From assembly GCF_004770745.1 (NCBI RefSeq), contig NZ_RQGD01000010.1:204260-268259 (forward strand): a stretch of DNA of 64,000 bases, written 5' to 3'. Source of the stretch: Leptospira ognonensis (lineage in GTDB: Bacteria > Spirochaetota > Leptospiria > Leptospirales > Leptospiraceae). How positions within the stretch are numbered: position 1 is the stretch's first letter; every line of letters starts with the position of its first letter. Below, piece after piece: positions 16,594-25,615 of the stretch. The translations under genes and the position numbers were made by a program. The notes beneath the pieces are model-generated. The model did not search any database, had not been told where the DNA came from, and saw only the letters and a list, made by a program, of their open reading frames with translations.

Positions 16594-18204
16594 CTAAATA
16601 TGTTTTCGTCGCGTCGAAAGTGGATCTTTCGCTAAAGGGTGCAATAACTCATGTCCACTGATTGTCACACTTCCACCTGTCTTCTCATAATCGCGTTTAA
16701 AATCGGCCAAGAAATCAAAGGCAGAAAAACCGATAAATTCAATCTCGGTGGCTATGATTCTTACTTTTTTACTTTTCGGTATCAATGCCAACTCACGTTT
16801 CAAACTCAATAGGTTGGAAAATATAAGAGCCTTTCTGATGACAAATTCATAACCATCCGAAGTTTCATTTTCTGTAAAATCAGAAATAAATAGATTCTTT
16901 AGTGGCACACCTAGCACTACCTGAATGATCAGTTTTGTTACAATGCCTGCACCTACTCCAACTAACAAATCTTCAAAGACCGTAAAAAAGATAGTGATCA
17001 TAAATACCAAAAATTGATCCCATCCATGTTTGTAGGTGTGATAAAATTCGGTAGGAGATGCAAGTTTTACGCCGACCATGATTAAAATTCCTGCGAGTGC
17101 CGCGAGTGGAATCATATGGATCACATTAGGTAGTAAAATGACAAAGATCAGCAAAAAGAGTCCATGAAAGAAATTGGACCATCTGGTTTTTGCACCATTG
17201 TTTAAGTTAGCCGAGGATCGAACAACCTCGGCGATAATGGGCAATCCGCCGATCCATCCTAAAACAAAATTCCCTAAACCTTTCGCCACCAATTCTCTGT
17301 TCATATCAGAATGCCGATTGTACGGATCTATCTTATCAATGGCTGAGGCAGTTAACAAAGATTCGATACTGGCAATGAGTGCAACGGTAACCACCATGAA
17401 CCAGAAAATTCCCGTGCCAACCAAACCAAAATTCGGATGGATGATGCTATCTGAAATCTGCATGGGTAAAGTAACTAAAAATGCTGGCCCAATTTCGTAT
17501 GTTTTCTCCATAAAAGTGTAGTTATGTTGTTCAGTGATTCCAAAATAAGCTGCAATTGCCACTCCCACTAGAACGGCCATCAGAGGGGCAGGCAATTTTT
17601 TCACGTAAACATTTTTGATTTTTCCAAGAATCACCATAACAAGGATAGACGATACACCAATGATTCCAATCTGAGGGTTGATTTTAGACAAACTAAACGG
17701 CATTTCCAGAATCAATCCAGAGATTGTCTTTGCGACAGGAGTGATGCCTAGGGCAAAATAAAATTGTTTTGAGATAATGATGATCCCAATCGCCGCCATC
17801 ATCCCATGAACGACCGCAATAGGAAAATACACAGTTAAATTGCCAGCCTTAAGCAATCCTAATATTACTTGAATCCCGCCAGCGATCACGATCACAGCCA
17901 AGGTGTATTCAAAACCTAGTCGTGAATCTCCACCACCCAAGACTGTAATCGAATGTAATACGACAGCGATGAGTCCAGCAGCGGGTCCATTAATCGTTAC
18001 GTAGGATCCGCTAAAAAGAGATACTACGATACCACCGACAATGCCAGAAAACAAACCAGCCATAGGTGGCGCACCAGATGCCAAAGAAATCCCCAAACAT
18101 AAAGGTAGTGCTATTAAAAATATGATAAAACCAGAAACTAAATCAGATTTCCAATTTTGTTTAAGACCCGCGATTCCATCTAATGGAATTTTTTCTTGTG
18201 ACAT
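16594..18204 (-). CDS. SulP-family anion transporter with STAS domain (possible bicarbonate transporter)
   Basis: 536 residues. About 12-14 TM helices start with the SulP N-terminal signature (GLKQNWKSDLVSGFIIFLIALPLCLGISLASGAPP region, ~13-48). The core includes GSYVTINGPAAGLIAV and ASIESLLTASAIDKID. A cytoplasmic STAS domain (~430-520: VRIIATEIEFIGFSAFDFLADF) follows. SulP proteins carry sulphate, bicarbonate or other anions; BicA is the bicarbonate member. The gene directly follows an AraC-type regulator (stop TAA and ATG adjacent, 0 nt gap), and an SbtA-type bicarbonate transporter is divergent on the other side. That context favours bicarbonate, by inference only. Confidence 0.9.
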   Translation of the reverse strand: MSQEKIPLDGIAGLKQNWKSDLVSGFIIFLIALPLCLGISLASGAPPMAGLFSGIVGGIVVSLFSGSYVTINGPAAGLIAVVLHSITVLGGGDSRLGFEYTLAVIVIAGGIQVILGLLKAGNLTVYFPIAVVHGMMAAIGIIIISKQFYFALGITPVAKTISGLILEMPFSLSKINPQIGIIGVSSILVMVILGKIKNVYVKKLPAPLMAVLVGVAIAAYFGITEQHNYTFMEKTYEIGPAFLVTLPMQISDSIIHPNFGLVGTGIFWFMVVTVALIASIESLLTASAIDKIDPYNRHSDMNRELVAKGLGNFVLGWIGGLPIIAEVVRSSANLNNGAKTRWSNFFHGLFLLIFVILLPNVIHMIPLAALAGILIMVGVKLASPTEFYHTYKHGWDQFLVFMITIFFTVFEDLLVGVGAGIVTKLIIQVVLGVPLKNLFISDFTENETSDGYEFVIRKALIFSNLLSLKRELALIPKSKKVRIIATEIEFIGFSAFDFLADFKRDYEKTGGSVTISGHELLHPLAKDPLSTRRKHI

Positions 18205-19770
18205 TTAACTTTCCTCTGCTACTTTATATTTTTTTCGATAGTCGTTTGGATTAAAACCTGTATGTTTTTTAAACTCAAGATAGAAGGCTGAACGTGATCC
18301 AAAGCCTGCCATTTTACCAACAACAGCGACATTCAAATCAGGACTTTCAATTAACAATTTCTTCGAGTCCTCAATTCTACGTTGGTTCATAAGTGTTGGA
18401 AAATTTACCTTAAATTCGGAATTAACTATTTCACTTAACTGATGATATGTGATACCGAGGATACCAGCTACCGATTCCTCATTAAAGCTTGCATCAAGAT
18501 GGATTTTTTCTTCTTCGATCAAATTTTGAAGTTTTGATAAATATTTTGGAACATCCAAAATTTGATAGATACTCTTCTGCTTTCCAGTTACATTTTTTCT
18601 CTTTTCCAATTCATGAAGGACTAAAAAAGATCCAGCCGAGAGCAAGGGAAGAAAGAAAACCGAGGCATAAATGGCGAAGGCTTGGTAGGGATAAAAATCA
18701 AAATGATAAAGAGTTTTTAGAAAAACTAGAGCTTGAAATACCATCCAGCCGATAAGATAAAATTTTTCCTGTGTCCGCTCTTTTTGTAACAAGTAAAGAT
18801 GAGTTCTTAACAGAAATGCGATCAGTCCACCAAATAGAGTAAGTACTAGAAAGATCCTATAATCATAAAATCTTGGAACCAAAGGTACCAGCATGTACAA
18901 ACATCCGCTAAATGCGAAAATCCAAAACACAAACCTTTTCCTTTCGATTCCGCCCGAGTAAGCATCAAAGGTTGCAAGATAGCCAAAAAATGCAAGGTGG
19001 TTGAATGCAAGCAGGAGGTAATATGCATGTCGGAACAGGTTATTTTTATCCCCATAGAGGGAAGCAAATTCGCGACCGTGCACCAAGTAAACCAAAGAGA
19101 AAAAAGCAAGGTAATGAAAGGCTACACCTAAAAATACCGTATAACGAGTCTTTCTGTATTCGTGTATTCCCCAGAACGTATAAATGATGGCAAGAACGGC
19201 AAACGAAACAAAAGTAAGGAATCGGAACATCAAGACTCCACGGTAAGATCCTTCTGAAAGCAAACGAATCGGATAATTCAAATCCTCATTCGAAAAAACC
19301 TTTAGGTAAAAGGTTCGGGCCTCGCCGATCTCTAACTCGACGTTAAAATGCGGAAAGGGAGACAGAATGTGATTCCAGCCCGCCCAATTGTACCCACTGT
19401 AAGCATCAATCACATGCCCTGAATGACTTTCAGAGCATAATTCTATGAAAGGTAGATTGATCCATTGGATCATTATAGAGAAGTTTTGGATCGAGTTGGT
19501 CTTATTTTCTAGCTGGAACCGAAGCCATAGGCCTTTCCCCTCCCGAGGTACTCTCACAGCATCCACGCTTGCGTTTTGGGACCATTCGAGTCCCTTCAGT
19601 TGTTGGATGGATTCATGGTTGCAGGAGGAAGGGAGGACAAGGTTTTTACCCGGCAGTCGGTATTCTACAAGATGACTGATATTTTCCCCATACCAAGTTT
19701 CCGGTTTGTGCAAACAGGAACTGGAAAGGAGAATCGCAGCAAAAACCAAAAATAAACGTACAAAATGCAT
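18205..19770 (-). CDS. membrane-bound AraC-family regulator with 7TMR-DISM-like sensor
   Basis: 521 residues. The N-terminal signal ends LLSSSC (Cys20), so it could be lipidated. A ~160-residue extracytoplasmic beta-rich domain follows (7TMR-DISM extracellular type, with LWLRFQLEN and FYLKVFSNEDL). There are then about seven TM helices (~180-385) and a cytoplasmic AraC DNA-binding domain (~410-515: SVAGILGITYHQLSEIVN, NQRRIEDSKKLL, VAVVGKMAGFGSRSAFYLEFKKHTGFNPNDYRKKY). It likely senses an external or periplasmic ligand and acts on DNA at the membrane. It is co-transcribed with SulP and divergent from SbtA; 31-nt-phased direct repeats in the shared promoter region are candidate binding sites. 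Confidence 0.9.
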   Translation of the reverse strand: MHFVRLFLVFAAILLSSSCLHKPETWYGENISHLVEYRLPGKNLVLPSSCNHESIQQLKGLEWSQNASVDAVRVPREGKGLWLRFQLENKTNSIQNFSIMIQWINLPFIELCSESHSGHVIDAYSGYNWAGWNHILSPFPHFNVELEIGEARTFYLKVFSNEDLNYPIRLLSEGSYRGVLMFRFLTFVSFAVLAIIYTFWGIHEYRKTRYTVFLGVAFHYLAFFSLVYLVHGREFASLYGDKNNLFRHAYYLLLAFNHLAFFGYLATFDAYSGGIERKRFVFWIFAFSGCLYMLVPLVPRFYDYRIFLVLTLFGGLIAFLLRTHLYLLQKERTQEKFYLIGWMVFQALVFLKTLYHFDFYPYQAFAIYASVFFLPLLSAGSFLVLHELEKRKNVTGKQKSIYQILDVPKYLSKLQNLIEEEKIHLDASFNEESVAGILGITYHQLSEIVNSEFKVNFPTLMNQRRIEDSKKLLIESPDLNVAVVGKMAGFGSRSAFYLEFKKHTGFNPNDYRKKYKVAEES

Positions 19771-19843
19771 TCCAATGGCGATTAAATGCCTTTAAACAAA
19801 ACTTACTACCGTTTTCAAGATTGATGGAGGCTGGAAAAAAATT

Positions 19844-19886
19844 ATTTTTTGTCTATGTTTATATTATTGGACATATTTTTTGTCTA
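19844..19886. promoter_or_regulatory. phased direct repeat, candidate AraC-type operator
   Basis: ATTTTTTGTCTA occurs twice, at 19844-19855 and 19875-19886, 31 bp apart (about three helical turns). It lies in the 145-nt gap between the divergent AraC-type gene and the SbtA gene. Direct repeats on one helix face are typical for AraC-family binding, so autoregulation and control of SbtA are inferred. AAATACAGACAG just downstream contains an inverted AGAC copy of the core GTCT. Confidence 0.5.
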
Positions 19887-19915
19887 AATAGATAAATACA
19901 GACAGAGAGGCAGTG

Positions 19916-20887
19916 ATGCAAATCCAAGGTGTTTTAAATAATTTACTGAATCCACCCGTACTATTCTTCTTTCTCGGAATGGGCGTTGTTTTGTTCAAAT
20001 CCGATCTTCGGATTACCGACGGGGTATCAAAGTTCCTGTCCCTTTACCTTTTGTTCTCCATTGGATTTAAGGGTGGGCATGAACTGTTTAATTCTCCATT
20101 CGAACAAGAGCATATGCTAACTTTAATTGCCTGTATGTTTATGGCCTTTTTTGTACCCATTTACTCCTTTTTCATCTTCCGTCTCAAAATGGACCATCAC
20201 AATGCAAGTGCACTTGCCGGTAGCTTTGGTTCAATTAGCGCGGTAACCTTCGTCACGGCAGGTGCCTTTTTACACAGCATGGGACTTGAATACCAAGGAT
20301 TCATTGTTGCCGGTATGGCGCTTATGGAATCACCAGCCATCGTCATTGCCGTCATCTTGGATCGATTAGGATCATCAAAAAAAAATGCAGACCTCAAGAT
20401 CAATTGGAAAAGCCTCTTACACGAAGCTTTCTTTAGTTCGTCAGTCTATATTCTAATCGGTTCTCTCATTGTGGGTTATATCTCGGGAGAAAATGGATGG
20501 AATACTACAAAACCTTTTACTGAGGATATCTTTAAAGGACTATTGACTTTCTTTCTACTAGACAAAGGCATTGAAGCAGCCAAACAAATGAAAGACTTAA
20601 AAAAAACGGGAATCTTTTTACTAGTTTCTTCCATTTTTATCATGATCTTTAATGCAATCATTGCCTTCATCCTTGTGAAAATCATACGAATGCCACTGGG
20701 TGATGCCTTGATGTTTGTCGTTTTATGTGCATCCGCTTCTTACATTGCAGTGCCTGCAGCCATGAAAGATTCTATCCCTGAAGCAAACCCAAGTATTTAC
20801 ATAACCGTTGCCTTATCCATCGTATTTCCGATCAATATAATTATAGGTATTCCCCTTTACTTTTATATCTTGAAAGAAATTGTATAA
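19916..20887 (+). CDS. SbtA-family sodium-dependent bicarbonate transporter
   Basis: About 323 residues. An in-frame GTG at 19913 precedes the ATG at 19916; the ATG is preferred because AGAGAGG lies 6-7 nt upstream. Ten TM helices are arranged in two inverted halves, with the SbtA signatures NPPVLFFFLGMGVVLFKSDLRI near the start, FGSISAVTFVTAGAFLH (~100) and CASASYIAVPAAMKDSIPEANPS (~270-292). Known role: high-affinity Na+/HCO3- uptake, studied in cyanobacteria and also present in heterotrophs. There is no adjacent PII-like SbtB gene. It is divergent from the membrane AraC regulator and SulP transporter and is followed by a porin gene. Confidence 0.9.
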   Translation: MQIQGVLNNLLNPPVLFFFLGMGVVLFKSDLRITDGVSKFLSLYLLFSIGFKGGHELFNSPFEQEHMLTLIACMFMAFFVPIYSFFIFRLKMDHHNASALAGSFGSISAVTFVTAGAFLHSMGLEYQGFIVAGMALMESPAIVIAVILDRLGSSKKNADLKINWKSLLHEAFFSSSVYILIGSLIVGYISGENGWNTTKPFTEDIFKGLLTFFLLDKGIEAAKQMKDLKKTGIFLLVSSIFIMIFNAIIAFILVKIIRMPLGDALMFVVLCASASYIAVPAAMKDSIPEANPSIYITVALSIVFPINIIIGIPLYFYILKEIV

Positions 20888-20917
20888 GGATTCGATGGAT
20901 ATACGAGTAAAAAGCCA

Positions 20918-22717
20918 ATGAACCTACGAATACTTTCCACTATCTGTCTGATCCTGTTTTCAGCGAACACTGTAAACTTGTTCGCGGTAGAACCTGAAAG
21001 ATATAAATCTCCCATGGTTGAAAAAGGTATCGAGGCAGACTACACCAAGCACATGTTTCTTGAACCAGAGCTGGCAGCAAAAGTGAATAAATCTCAGCAA
21101 ATGTGGATCAATGATATCATTCGTTTGGGAATCTATTTGCGACCAAGAGAAGAGGTTCGAAATAATTTAGATTTTAATAAGTCTAGCTCCGGTTATACCG
21201 ATCGGACCATGCAAACCTCATCTATGTACCTACTGATTGACCCGAATCCGTATGTGACTGCTAAAATTACCTTTCAAGACTCTCGTGTTTGGGGTGGAGA
21301 TTCACCTGCAACTGCTGGAGATATACGCGCAAACTTCTTTGCCAATACTCCCAACACAAGTGTCGCGGGACAAGCAAACACAACCTCGTTGAACTCAACC
21401 GGCATCCGAGAAGCTTTTGTTATGCTAAAGAAACTTCCACTCGATTTAAAGATACAAGTTGGAAGACAGATCTGGACTTACGGCGACCAACGGATGATAG
21501 GTGGTGCCAATTGGACCATCAATGGACTTTCCTATGATGGAGCTCGTGTGATGTTTGATCGCCCCGATTACAAAATCCATTTTTTTGCAGCAAGGCCTTA
21601 CTGGACTCAGAGTGGAGTCAATGGAGTTGTTTCAGCAAATGATCCAAAAGCTAATTCCAATGCGAAGGGTTCTGATACCACTTTATTTGGTAACTACAAC
21701 ACGATCAAAGTACTGGATGCCTTTGTCGTAGATTTATATTCTATCAACGTAGTTCGAAAGTGGATTCCTAATACATATAATTCTGTAACAGGACTTCCCA
21801 ACGTCTCAGCAGATGACCCACTTGCCCAGACTCGTTCAAAACAATCTCAGGAATTGTATACTGCGGGATTTCGTCTCACCAATAGAACTGCAAACAATTT
21901 TCTTCCAAAGGGAAGTGCTTGGGATTGGACTTGGGAAAGTGCTTGGCAGGCAGGATTTACGGGACGCCGCATCAATGAAAAGGTAGCGGGATATGCTCTG
22001 CCTTCTACCTATCAAAATCTTCTAACCGAAAGAGAAAAATATACTGGTCAATTTCATGTTGCCCAAACGGGATATACCTTCTTCGAAAAACTTAGGTTTG
22101 GCGCTCAGATCATGTATGCATCCGGTGATAAGAATCGATCCGATGGAAGCTCATCTACCTTTCAAACACTATCGACTCCTCGTTTTGGAGTCATACCTTA
22201 TTATAATGGTGTGGCTGGACTATCAGAAAACATAGATTATAAAAATCTTATCTCCAAAAGTGTATCCGTAACCTACAACTCAGACGAATGGGGAACCTTC
22301 CAACTCAGCTTCTTTCAAAATGATAAGGCACAAAGGCAAGATGCTTGGTATGCGATCAACGGAGCTGGAAACTCGACGACAAACATTGGAGAGGCGAATA
22401 GCTCTCCAGTTTCCAGTGCCAAAGGAAGCACAGAAAATTATGCAGACAATGCATATGCGATGCCATATTCACTCGGAAAACATATCTACAATGAAATCGA
22501 TTTCAGCTGGATGGCAGTGATCAATGATAATGTTTCTATTTGGTTAGGTGTTGGATATCTGAAAGCAGGGAATTCTGTGGTAAATTATAGAAATAGCGGA
22601 ATGGCGTATAATGCTGCTACGAATAGTTTTGAGCTAAATTCTGACTTTTTGCTAGGGAAAAATAAGGTAGCTAGGGATGGTTCCATGGCCTACTTGCAAG
22701 TGAATGCTGCCTTCTAA
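20918..22717 (+). CDS. AlgE-like (alginate_exp) outer-membrane barrel/porin
   Basis: 599 residues. The signal peptide (~1-24) is followed by a long beta-barrel typical of the alginate-export/AlgE-like porin family in spirochaetes: RLGIYLRPREEVRNNLDF, a SRVWGG segment, LKIQVGRQIWTYGDQRMIGGANWTING and YDGARVMFD. It ends in AYLQVNAAF with C-terminal Phe for BAM recognition. In bacteria without alginate genes, members of this family serve as anion-selective or general porins. Being 30 nt downstream of SbtA, it may supply outer-membrane passage for the same substrate (inference). No alginate polymerase genes are nearby. Confidence 0.85.
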   Translation: MNLRILSTICLILFSANTVNLFAVEPERYKSPMVEKGIEADYTKHMFLEPELAAKVNKSQQMWINDIIRLGIYLRPREEVRNNLDFNKSSSGYTDRTMQTSSMYLLIDPNPYVTAKITFQDSRVWGGDSPATAGDIRANFFANTPNTSVAGQANTTSLNSTGIREAFVMLKKLPLDLKIQVGRQIWTYGDQRMIGGANWTINGLSYDGARVMFDRPDYKIHFFAARPYWTQSGVNGVVSANDPKANSNAKGSDTTLFGNYNTIKVLDAFVVDLYSINVVRKWIPNTYNSVTGLPNVSADDPLAQTRSKQSQELYTAGFRLTNRTANNFLPKGSAWDWTWESAWQAGFTGRRINEKVAGYALPSTYQNLLTEREKYTGQFHVAQTGYTFFEKLRFGAQIMYASGDKNRSDGSSSTFQTLSTPRFGVIPYYNGVAGLSENIDYKNLISKSVSVTYNSDEWGTFQLSFFQNDKAQRQDAWYAINGAGNSTTNIGEANSSPVSSAKGSTENYADNAYAMPYSLGKHIYNEIDFSWMAVINDNVSIWLGVGYLKAGNSVVNYRNSGMAYNAATNSFELNSDFLLGKNKVARDGSMAYLQVNAAF

Positions 22718-22735
22718 AAAATCTATAGATTTTTT
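22716..22735. terminator. A/T palindrome at the porin stop codon
   Basis: A perfect 20-bp palindrome of six A, TCTATAGA and six T overlaps the last two bases of the stop codon, with further T residues after it. It may be a weak intrinsic terminator or an operator for the TetR gene starting at 22749. AT-only pairing gives limited stability. Confidence 0.4.
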
Positions 22736-22748
22736 CTTGTAATATCAA

Positions 22749-23402
22749 ATGGTTGTCCTTGAGATTCTCTTAGGCAGCCATTTGGACACACAAACGAAAC
22801 ATCGCAGGGTTAGAAATAGTCTTTCCAGGGAGGAGATCCGAAACGTGTCTCTTCTGATTTTGAAAGAAGAGGGTATCGATGCCCTTTCCATGCGCCATAT
22901 TGCGAACAGATTAGGTTGTAGTGTTGCTAGCCCCTACTCTTATTATGAAAGTCAAATCGATCTCGTAAAAGACCTCATCAAACATGGTGAAGATGAGCTT
23001 TTAGGCATGCTTAGGAGCGCGATTGAAAGCATATCTGCGGGAACGACCTTTGAAAAATTAGCGGCCATTGCACGCTCCTATTTTAAATTTGCGAGTACCA
23101 ATCGCGAATTGCATAAAATCATGTTTGTAACCGACTACGGGACCCTGCATAGAAAAGCATTCCCTCAACTTCCCAAAAGCTATCGTTTCTTTTTAGAAAC
23201 ACTTCGTGAAGGATTTGAATCTGGTGAAATCCGTTATCCTATCAATGAATACACCGCGATTGCCAGACTCATGTGGAGTTGGATGTATGGCCTACTCGTT
23301 TTGGATATGACGGGCATGCTTCGAAAACGCAGAGGATCAGATAATCCAATCGAAGAAGGTATTAATTACTTTAAAGCTTTATTTTCAGCACCCGCTCCAT
23401 AA
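22749..23402 (+). CDS. TetR-family regulator with WHG-type C-terminal domain
   Basis: 217 residues. The TetR helix-turn-helix (~22-72) reads SREEIRNVSLLILKEEGIDALSMRHIANRLGCSVASPYSYYESQIDLVKDLI-like. The C-terminal domain (~80-190), with AIARLMWSWMYGLLVLDMTGML, resembles the TetR_C WHG group. A TTG at about codon 12 is an alternative start; no clear ribosome site precedes the ATG. Its target is not evident: it follows the porin on the same strand and overlaps the convergent acyltransferase by 37 nt. The upstream AT palindrome (22716-22735) could be its own operator. Confidence 0.87.
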   Translation: MVVLEILLGSHLDTQTKHRRVRNSLSREEIRNVSLLILKEEGIDALSMRHIANRLGCSVASPYSYYESQIDLVKDLIKHGEDELLGMLRSAIESISAGTTFEKLAAIARSYFKFASTNRELHKIMFVTDYGTLHRKAFPQLPKSYRFFLETLREGFESGEIRYPINEYTAIARLMWSWMYGLLVLDMTGMLRKRRGSDNPIEEGINYFKALFSAPAP

Positions 23403-24124
23403 GTGAAATCGTTTCCTAACAGCTGCTCGTCTTCAAATTCCACGCTTCTTCGTTCTTTTAACCTAAGAAATTCTTTTGCTATATACTCCGTCACGAGATG
23501 AGCATCCATAGGCTCCCAGAGAGGATTGCCTATAGAGATTCTGCCTGGCTTGTTGCTATTATAGGCATCTATGAACAAAGGTAAGATCGGGAGATTGTAT
23601 CTCTTACTTAGTATAGCCATGCCACCATGTAATTTTCGCGATTTTCTAAATCCACGAAAATAAGTTCCTTCTGGAAATATACCAAGGCCTAAATTGCCGG
23701 CGTCGATTCGATGTTTGATTTCTCTAATGGTATGCGGATCGCTCTCATTTCGATTTAGTGGAATCAAATCCATTGATTTGACAATTCCCTTGATTAATTG
23801 TTCCTTTCGATTTTTATGAGGTTTACCATTTCGAGTACCTTTTGTGCGTTTGCCAGAATCATAACTTGTCATGGCCGTCGCATAAATGCCATGTAGTTTC
23901 AATAAATGTCGAATCATGAAGGCATCATAAGGCATCGAAATCATTCGTAAGAATTTACTTCTTGGTTTGATGTGATTTGAAACGACGATCATCGAACGTC
24001 CATTAAATTCTTTTAATATATGTTCATTTTCATAAACACATCTTTTATTTCCATAAATCAATCTCATTGGTTTGATGAGAAAAATCATTAATATCCAACC
24101 GAGTAGCCGACCAATTAAAAACAT
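23366..24124 (-). CDS. PlsC-like 1-acylglycerol-3-phosphate acyltransferase with altered NHx4D box
   Basis: 252 residues with an N-terminal membrane segment (~3-22). The acyltransferase fold is supported by VVSNH (Asn50-His51), FPEGTYFRGFRKSRKLHGG (~148-166, the FPEG box) and LPILPLFIDAYN (~176). In the first box the position expected to be Asp (His+5) is Ser: the sequence is NHIKPRSK. In known PlsC enzymes this Asp supports the catalytic His, so activity may be altered or the enzyme may use another substrate. Expected reaction: acyl transfer to lysophosphatidate or a related lipid at the inner membrane. The gene overlaps the 3' end of the convergent tetR. Confidence 0.8.
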   Translation of the reverse strand: MFLIGRLLGWILMIFLIKPMRLIYGNKRCVYENEHILKEFNGRSMIVVSNHIKPRSKFLRMISMPYDAFMIRHLLKLHGIYATAMTSYDSGKRTKGTRNGKPHKNRKEQLIKGIVKSMDLIPLNRNESDPHTIREIKHRIDAGNLGLGIFPEGTYFRGFRKSRKLHGGMAILSKRYNLPILPLFIDAYNSNKPGRISIGNPLWEPMDAHLVTEYIAKEFLRLKERRSVEFEDEQLLGNDFTYGAGAENKALK

Positions 24125-24220
24125 GTGTAACCTTCTCTCTATTGATTCAGAGTCCTTCGATCACGAGAGGTTGCAAAATATTACGTTACAATTTTTGCTT
24201 CAAATTCCCTTTGGATTTTA

Positions 24221-25255
24221 ATGGGTCTGAACCAAACTGGCATACTGTTTTTGATTGCAATGTTTCTAAGTTGTAATTCGCAAAATTTCTTACATTCCCG
24301 TGACAAATCTTTGAAGGAGTTACCCTTAACACTCCTTGTCGGTGCGAGATTGGATTTGCAAGAGGAGGCGAAAACCAAGATTGGAAGCCTGCCTCTGATA
24401 AGTCCAGGAAGCGAAATGGACACTCCAGCCATGATACGACTTGGTGAAAAAATATTTAGGGACAATAGCCTTTCATTAAATTCTGTCCAGTCCTGCTCCA
24501 CGTGTCACCTGTTATCTGGAAATAACGTAGGTACTGATGGGCAACCAACTTCCCTAGGTACGTTTGGACAGATGGGAAGAAGGAACACACCGAGTATCTT
24601 TAATGTGGGTTTTCTTAACACGATCTTTTGGGACGGAAGAAAATCCTCTCTCCTCGACCAAGCCTTGTTACCATTTGTAGACCAATCTGAGATGGCATTG
24701 GCAAGTTCGGACGATCTGCTCGCAAGATTAAATGCAAAATCTGAATACGCAAACTTATTTTCTTCTGCTTATCCACTTGATCCAGCCATTCAGCTAAACT
24801 CCGTTAAATCTTCCCTTAGTGCTTTCGAACGAACACTGGTATCCAAGTCTAGATTTGATGATTTTGTAAATGGGAATCCTTATGCAATCACACTTGCTGA
24901 AAAAGAAGGACTCCGTTTATTTTTAGATCTAAACTGTATGAACTGCCATGCGGGCCCGATGTTAGGGGGCAATAAATTTGTCAAACTAGACACAAAATAC
25001 AATTACAATCCAAAAGATTTAGGTAGATTTGAATTTACTGGAATTGAAACGGATAAATATTTTTTTCGCACACCTTCTTTAAGAAACGTAGCGCTCACTG
25101 CTCCTTATTTTCACGATGGTAGCGTCCGTTCCATCGAGGAGGCGGTTCGAAGGATGAATGAGTATGAGGCACCACGACCAATCTCGGAAGCGGAAGTCAC
25201 AAGCCTGGTTACCTTTTTAAGATCGCTTTCAGATAAAACAAAAACTAGTATTTAA
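24221..25255 (+). CDS. di-haem cytochrome c peroxidase (CcpA/MauG family), lipoprotein
   Basis: 344 residues. The signal peptide ends MFLSC (Cys ~18), so it is probably a lipoprotein. There are two c-type haem motifs: CSTCH (Cys92, Cys95, His96) and CMNCH (Cys239, Cys242, His243). Typical family segments include MIRLGEKIFRDNSLSLN, RRNTPSIFNVGFLNTIFWDGR and FFRTPSLRNVALTAPYFHDGSVRSIEEAV. Known role: reduction of hydrogen peroxide in the periplasm with electrons from c-type cytochromes or cupredoxins; some members modify other substrates. It stands alone and ends just before the cobalamin riboswitch, without an obvious terminator. Confidence 0.92.
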   Translation: MGLNQTGILFLIAMFLSCNSQNFLHSRDKSLKELPLTLLVGARLDLQEEAKTKIGSLPLISPGSEMDTPAMIRLGEKIFRDNSLSLNSVQSCSTCHLLSGNNVGTDGQPTSLGTFGQMGRRNTPSIFNVGFLNTIFWDGRKSSLLDQALLPFVDQSEMALASSDDLLARLNAKSEYANLFSSAYPLDPAIQLNSVKSSLSAFERTLVSKSRFDDFVNGNPYAITLAEKEGLRLFLDLNCMNCHAGPMLGGNKFVKLDTKYNYNPKDLGRFEFTGIETDKYFFRTPSLRNVALTAPYFHDGSVRSIEEAVRRMNEYEAPRPISEAEVTSLVTFLRSLSDKTKTSI

Positions 25256-25290
25256 TATAAGTCTTGACATTCTCAGGTTAATTTAGACTT

Positions 25291-25400
25291 TGTCCTTATC
25301 CTTCAGGGAGGAAACAGGTGCAAATCCTGTGCTGACCCGCAACTGTAATACCGCATTGACTCTGTTAAATGAGTTGATTCGGCAAGCCAGATCTTCCCCG
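25291..25400 (+). promoter_or_regulatory. cobalamin riboswitch aptamer
   Basis: Conserved elements appear in order in the 360-nt gap: CAGGGAGGAAACAGGTGCAA, AATCCTGTGCTGACCCGC, then AACTGTAATACCGC, and the B12-box-like GGCAAGCCAGATCTTCC. ACAGG and CCTGT can pair as the expected arm. This matches the class I cobalamin aptamer. A TTGACA at 25264-25269 could be the -35 of its promoter. Known role: adenosylcobalamin binding represses expression of downstream genes, usually B12 uptake or B12-independent isozymes. The first gene downstream is a lipoprotein at 25616. Confidence 0.92.
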
Positions 25401-25488
25401 CAAAGAAAACCTCGAGGTTTGGGTTCTTTGCACGTTTATCTTTAGCATTTCATGTTACGGATAAAGGGGCCCCGAAGGAAATCGGGGC
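25400..25488 (+). promoter_or_regulatory. hairpins downstream of the aptamer (putative expression platform)
   Basis: Two stem-loops follow the aptamer. The first is GCAAAGAA (25400-25407) / TTCTTTGC (25424-25431), enclosing a self-complementary AACCTCGAGGTT. The second is GCCCCGA (25469-25475) / TCGGGGC (25482-25488) with a 6-nt loop. Neither has a T-tract, so simple intrinsic termination is not obvious. From 25489 to the start codon at 25616 I see only an AT-rich leader with a TTTAGGAG ribosome site. Confidence 0.5.
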
Positions 25489-25615
25489 AACCGAATGGAT
25501 AAAGTCTTCACTAGTGCGATGTAAATACTTCAGTTAAAACTGAATCTATTTGAAGTTATAGTTATATCTACGTCTATTTACGTTTCCCTAAATCAAAAAT
25601 TTAGGAGATTCAAGA

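Noticed and set aside
20918..22717. Alginate export function
   Set aside because: No alginate biosynthesis genes in the window; the family is used as general porins in many bacteria.
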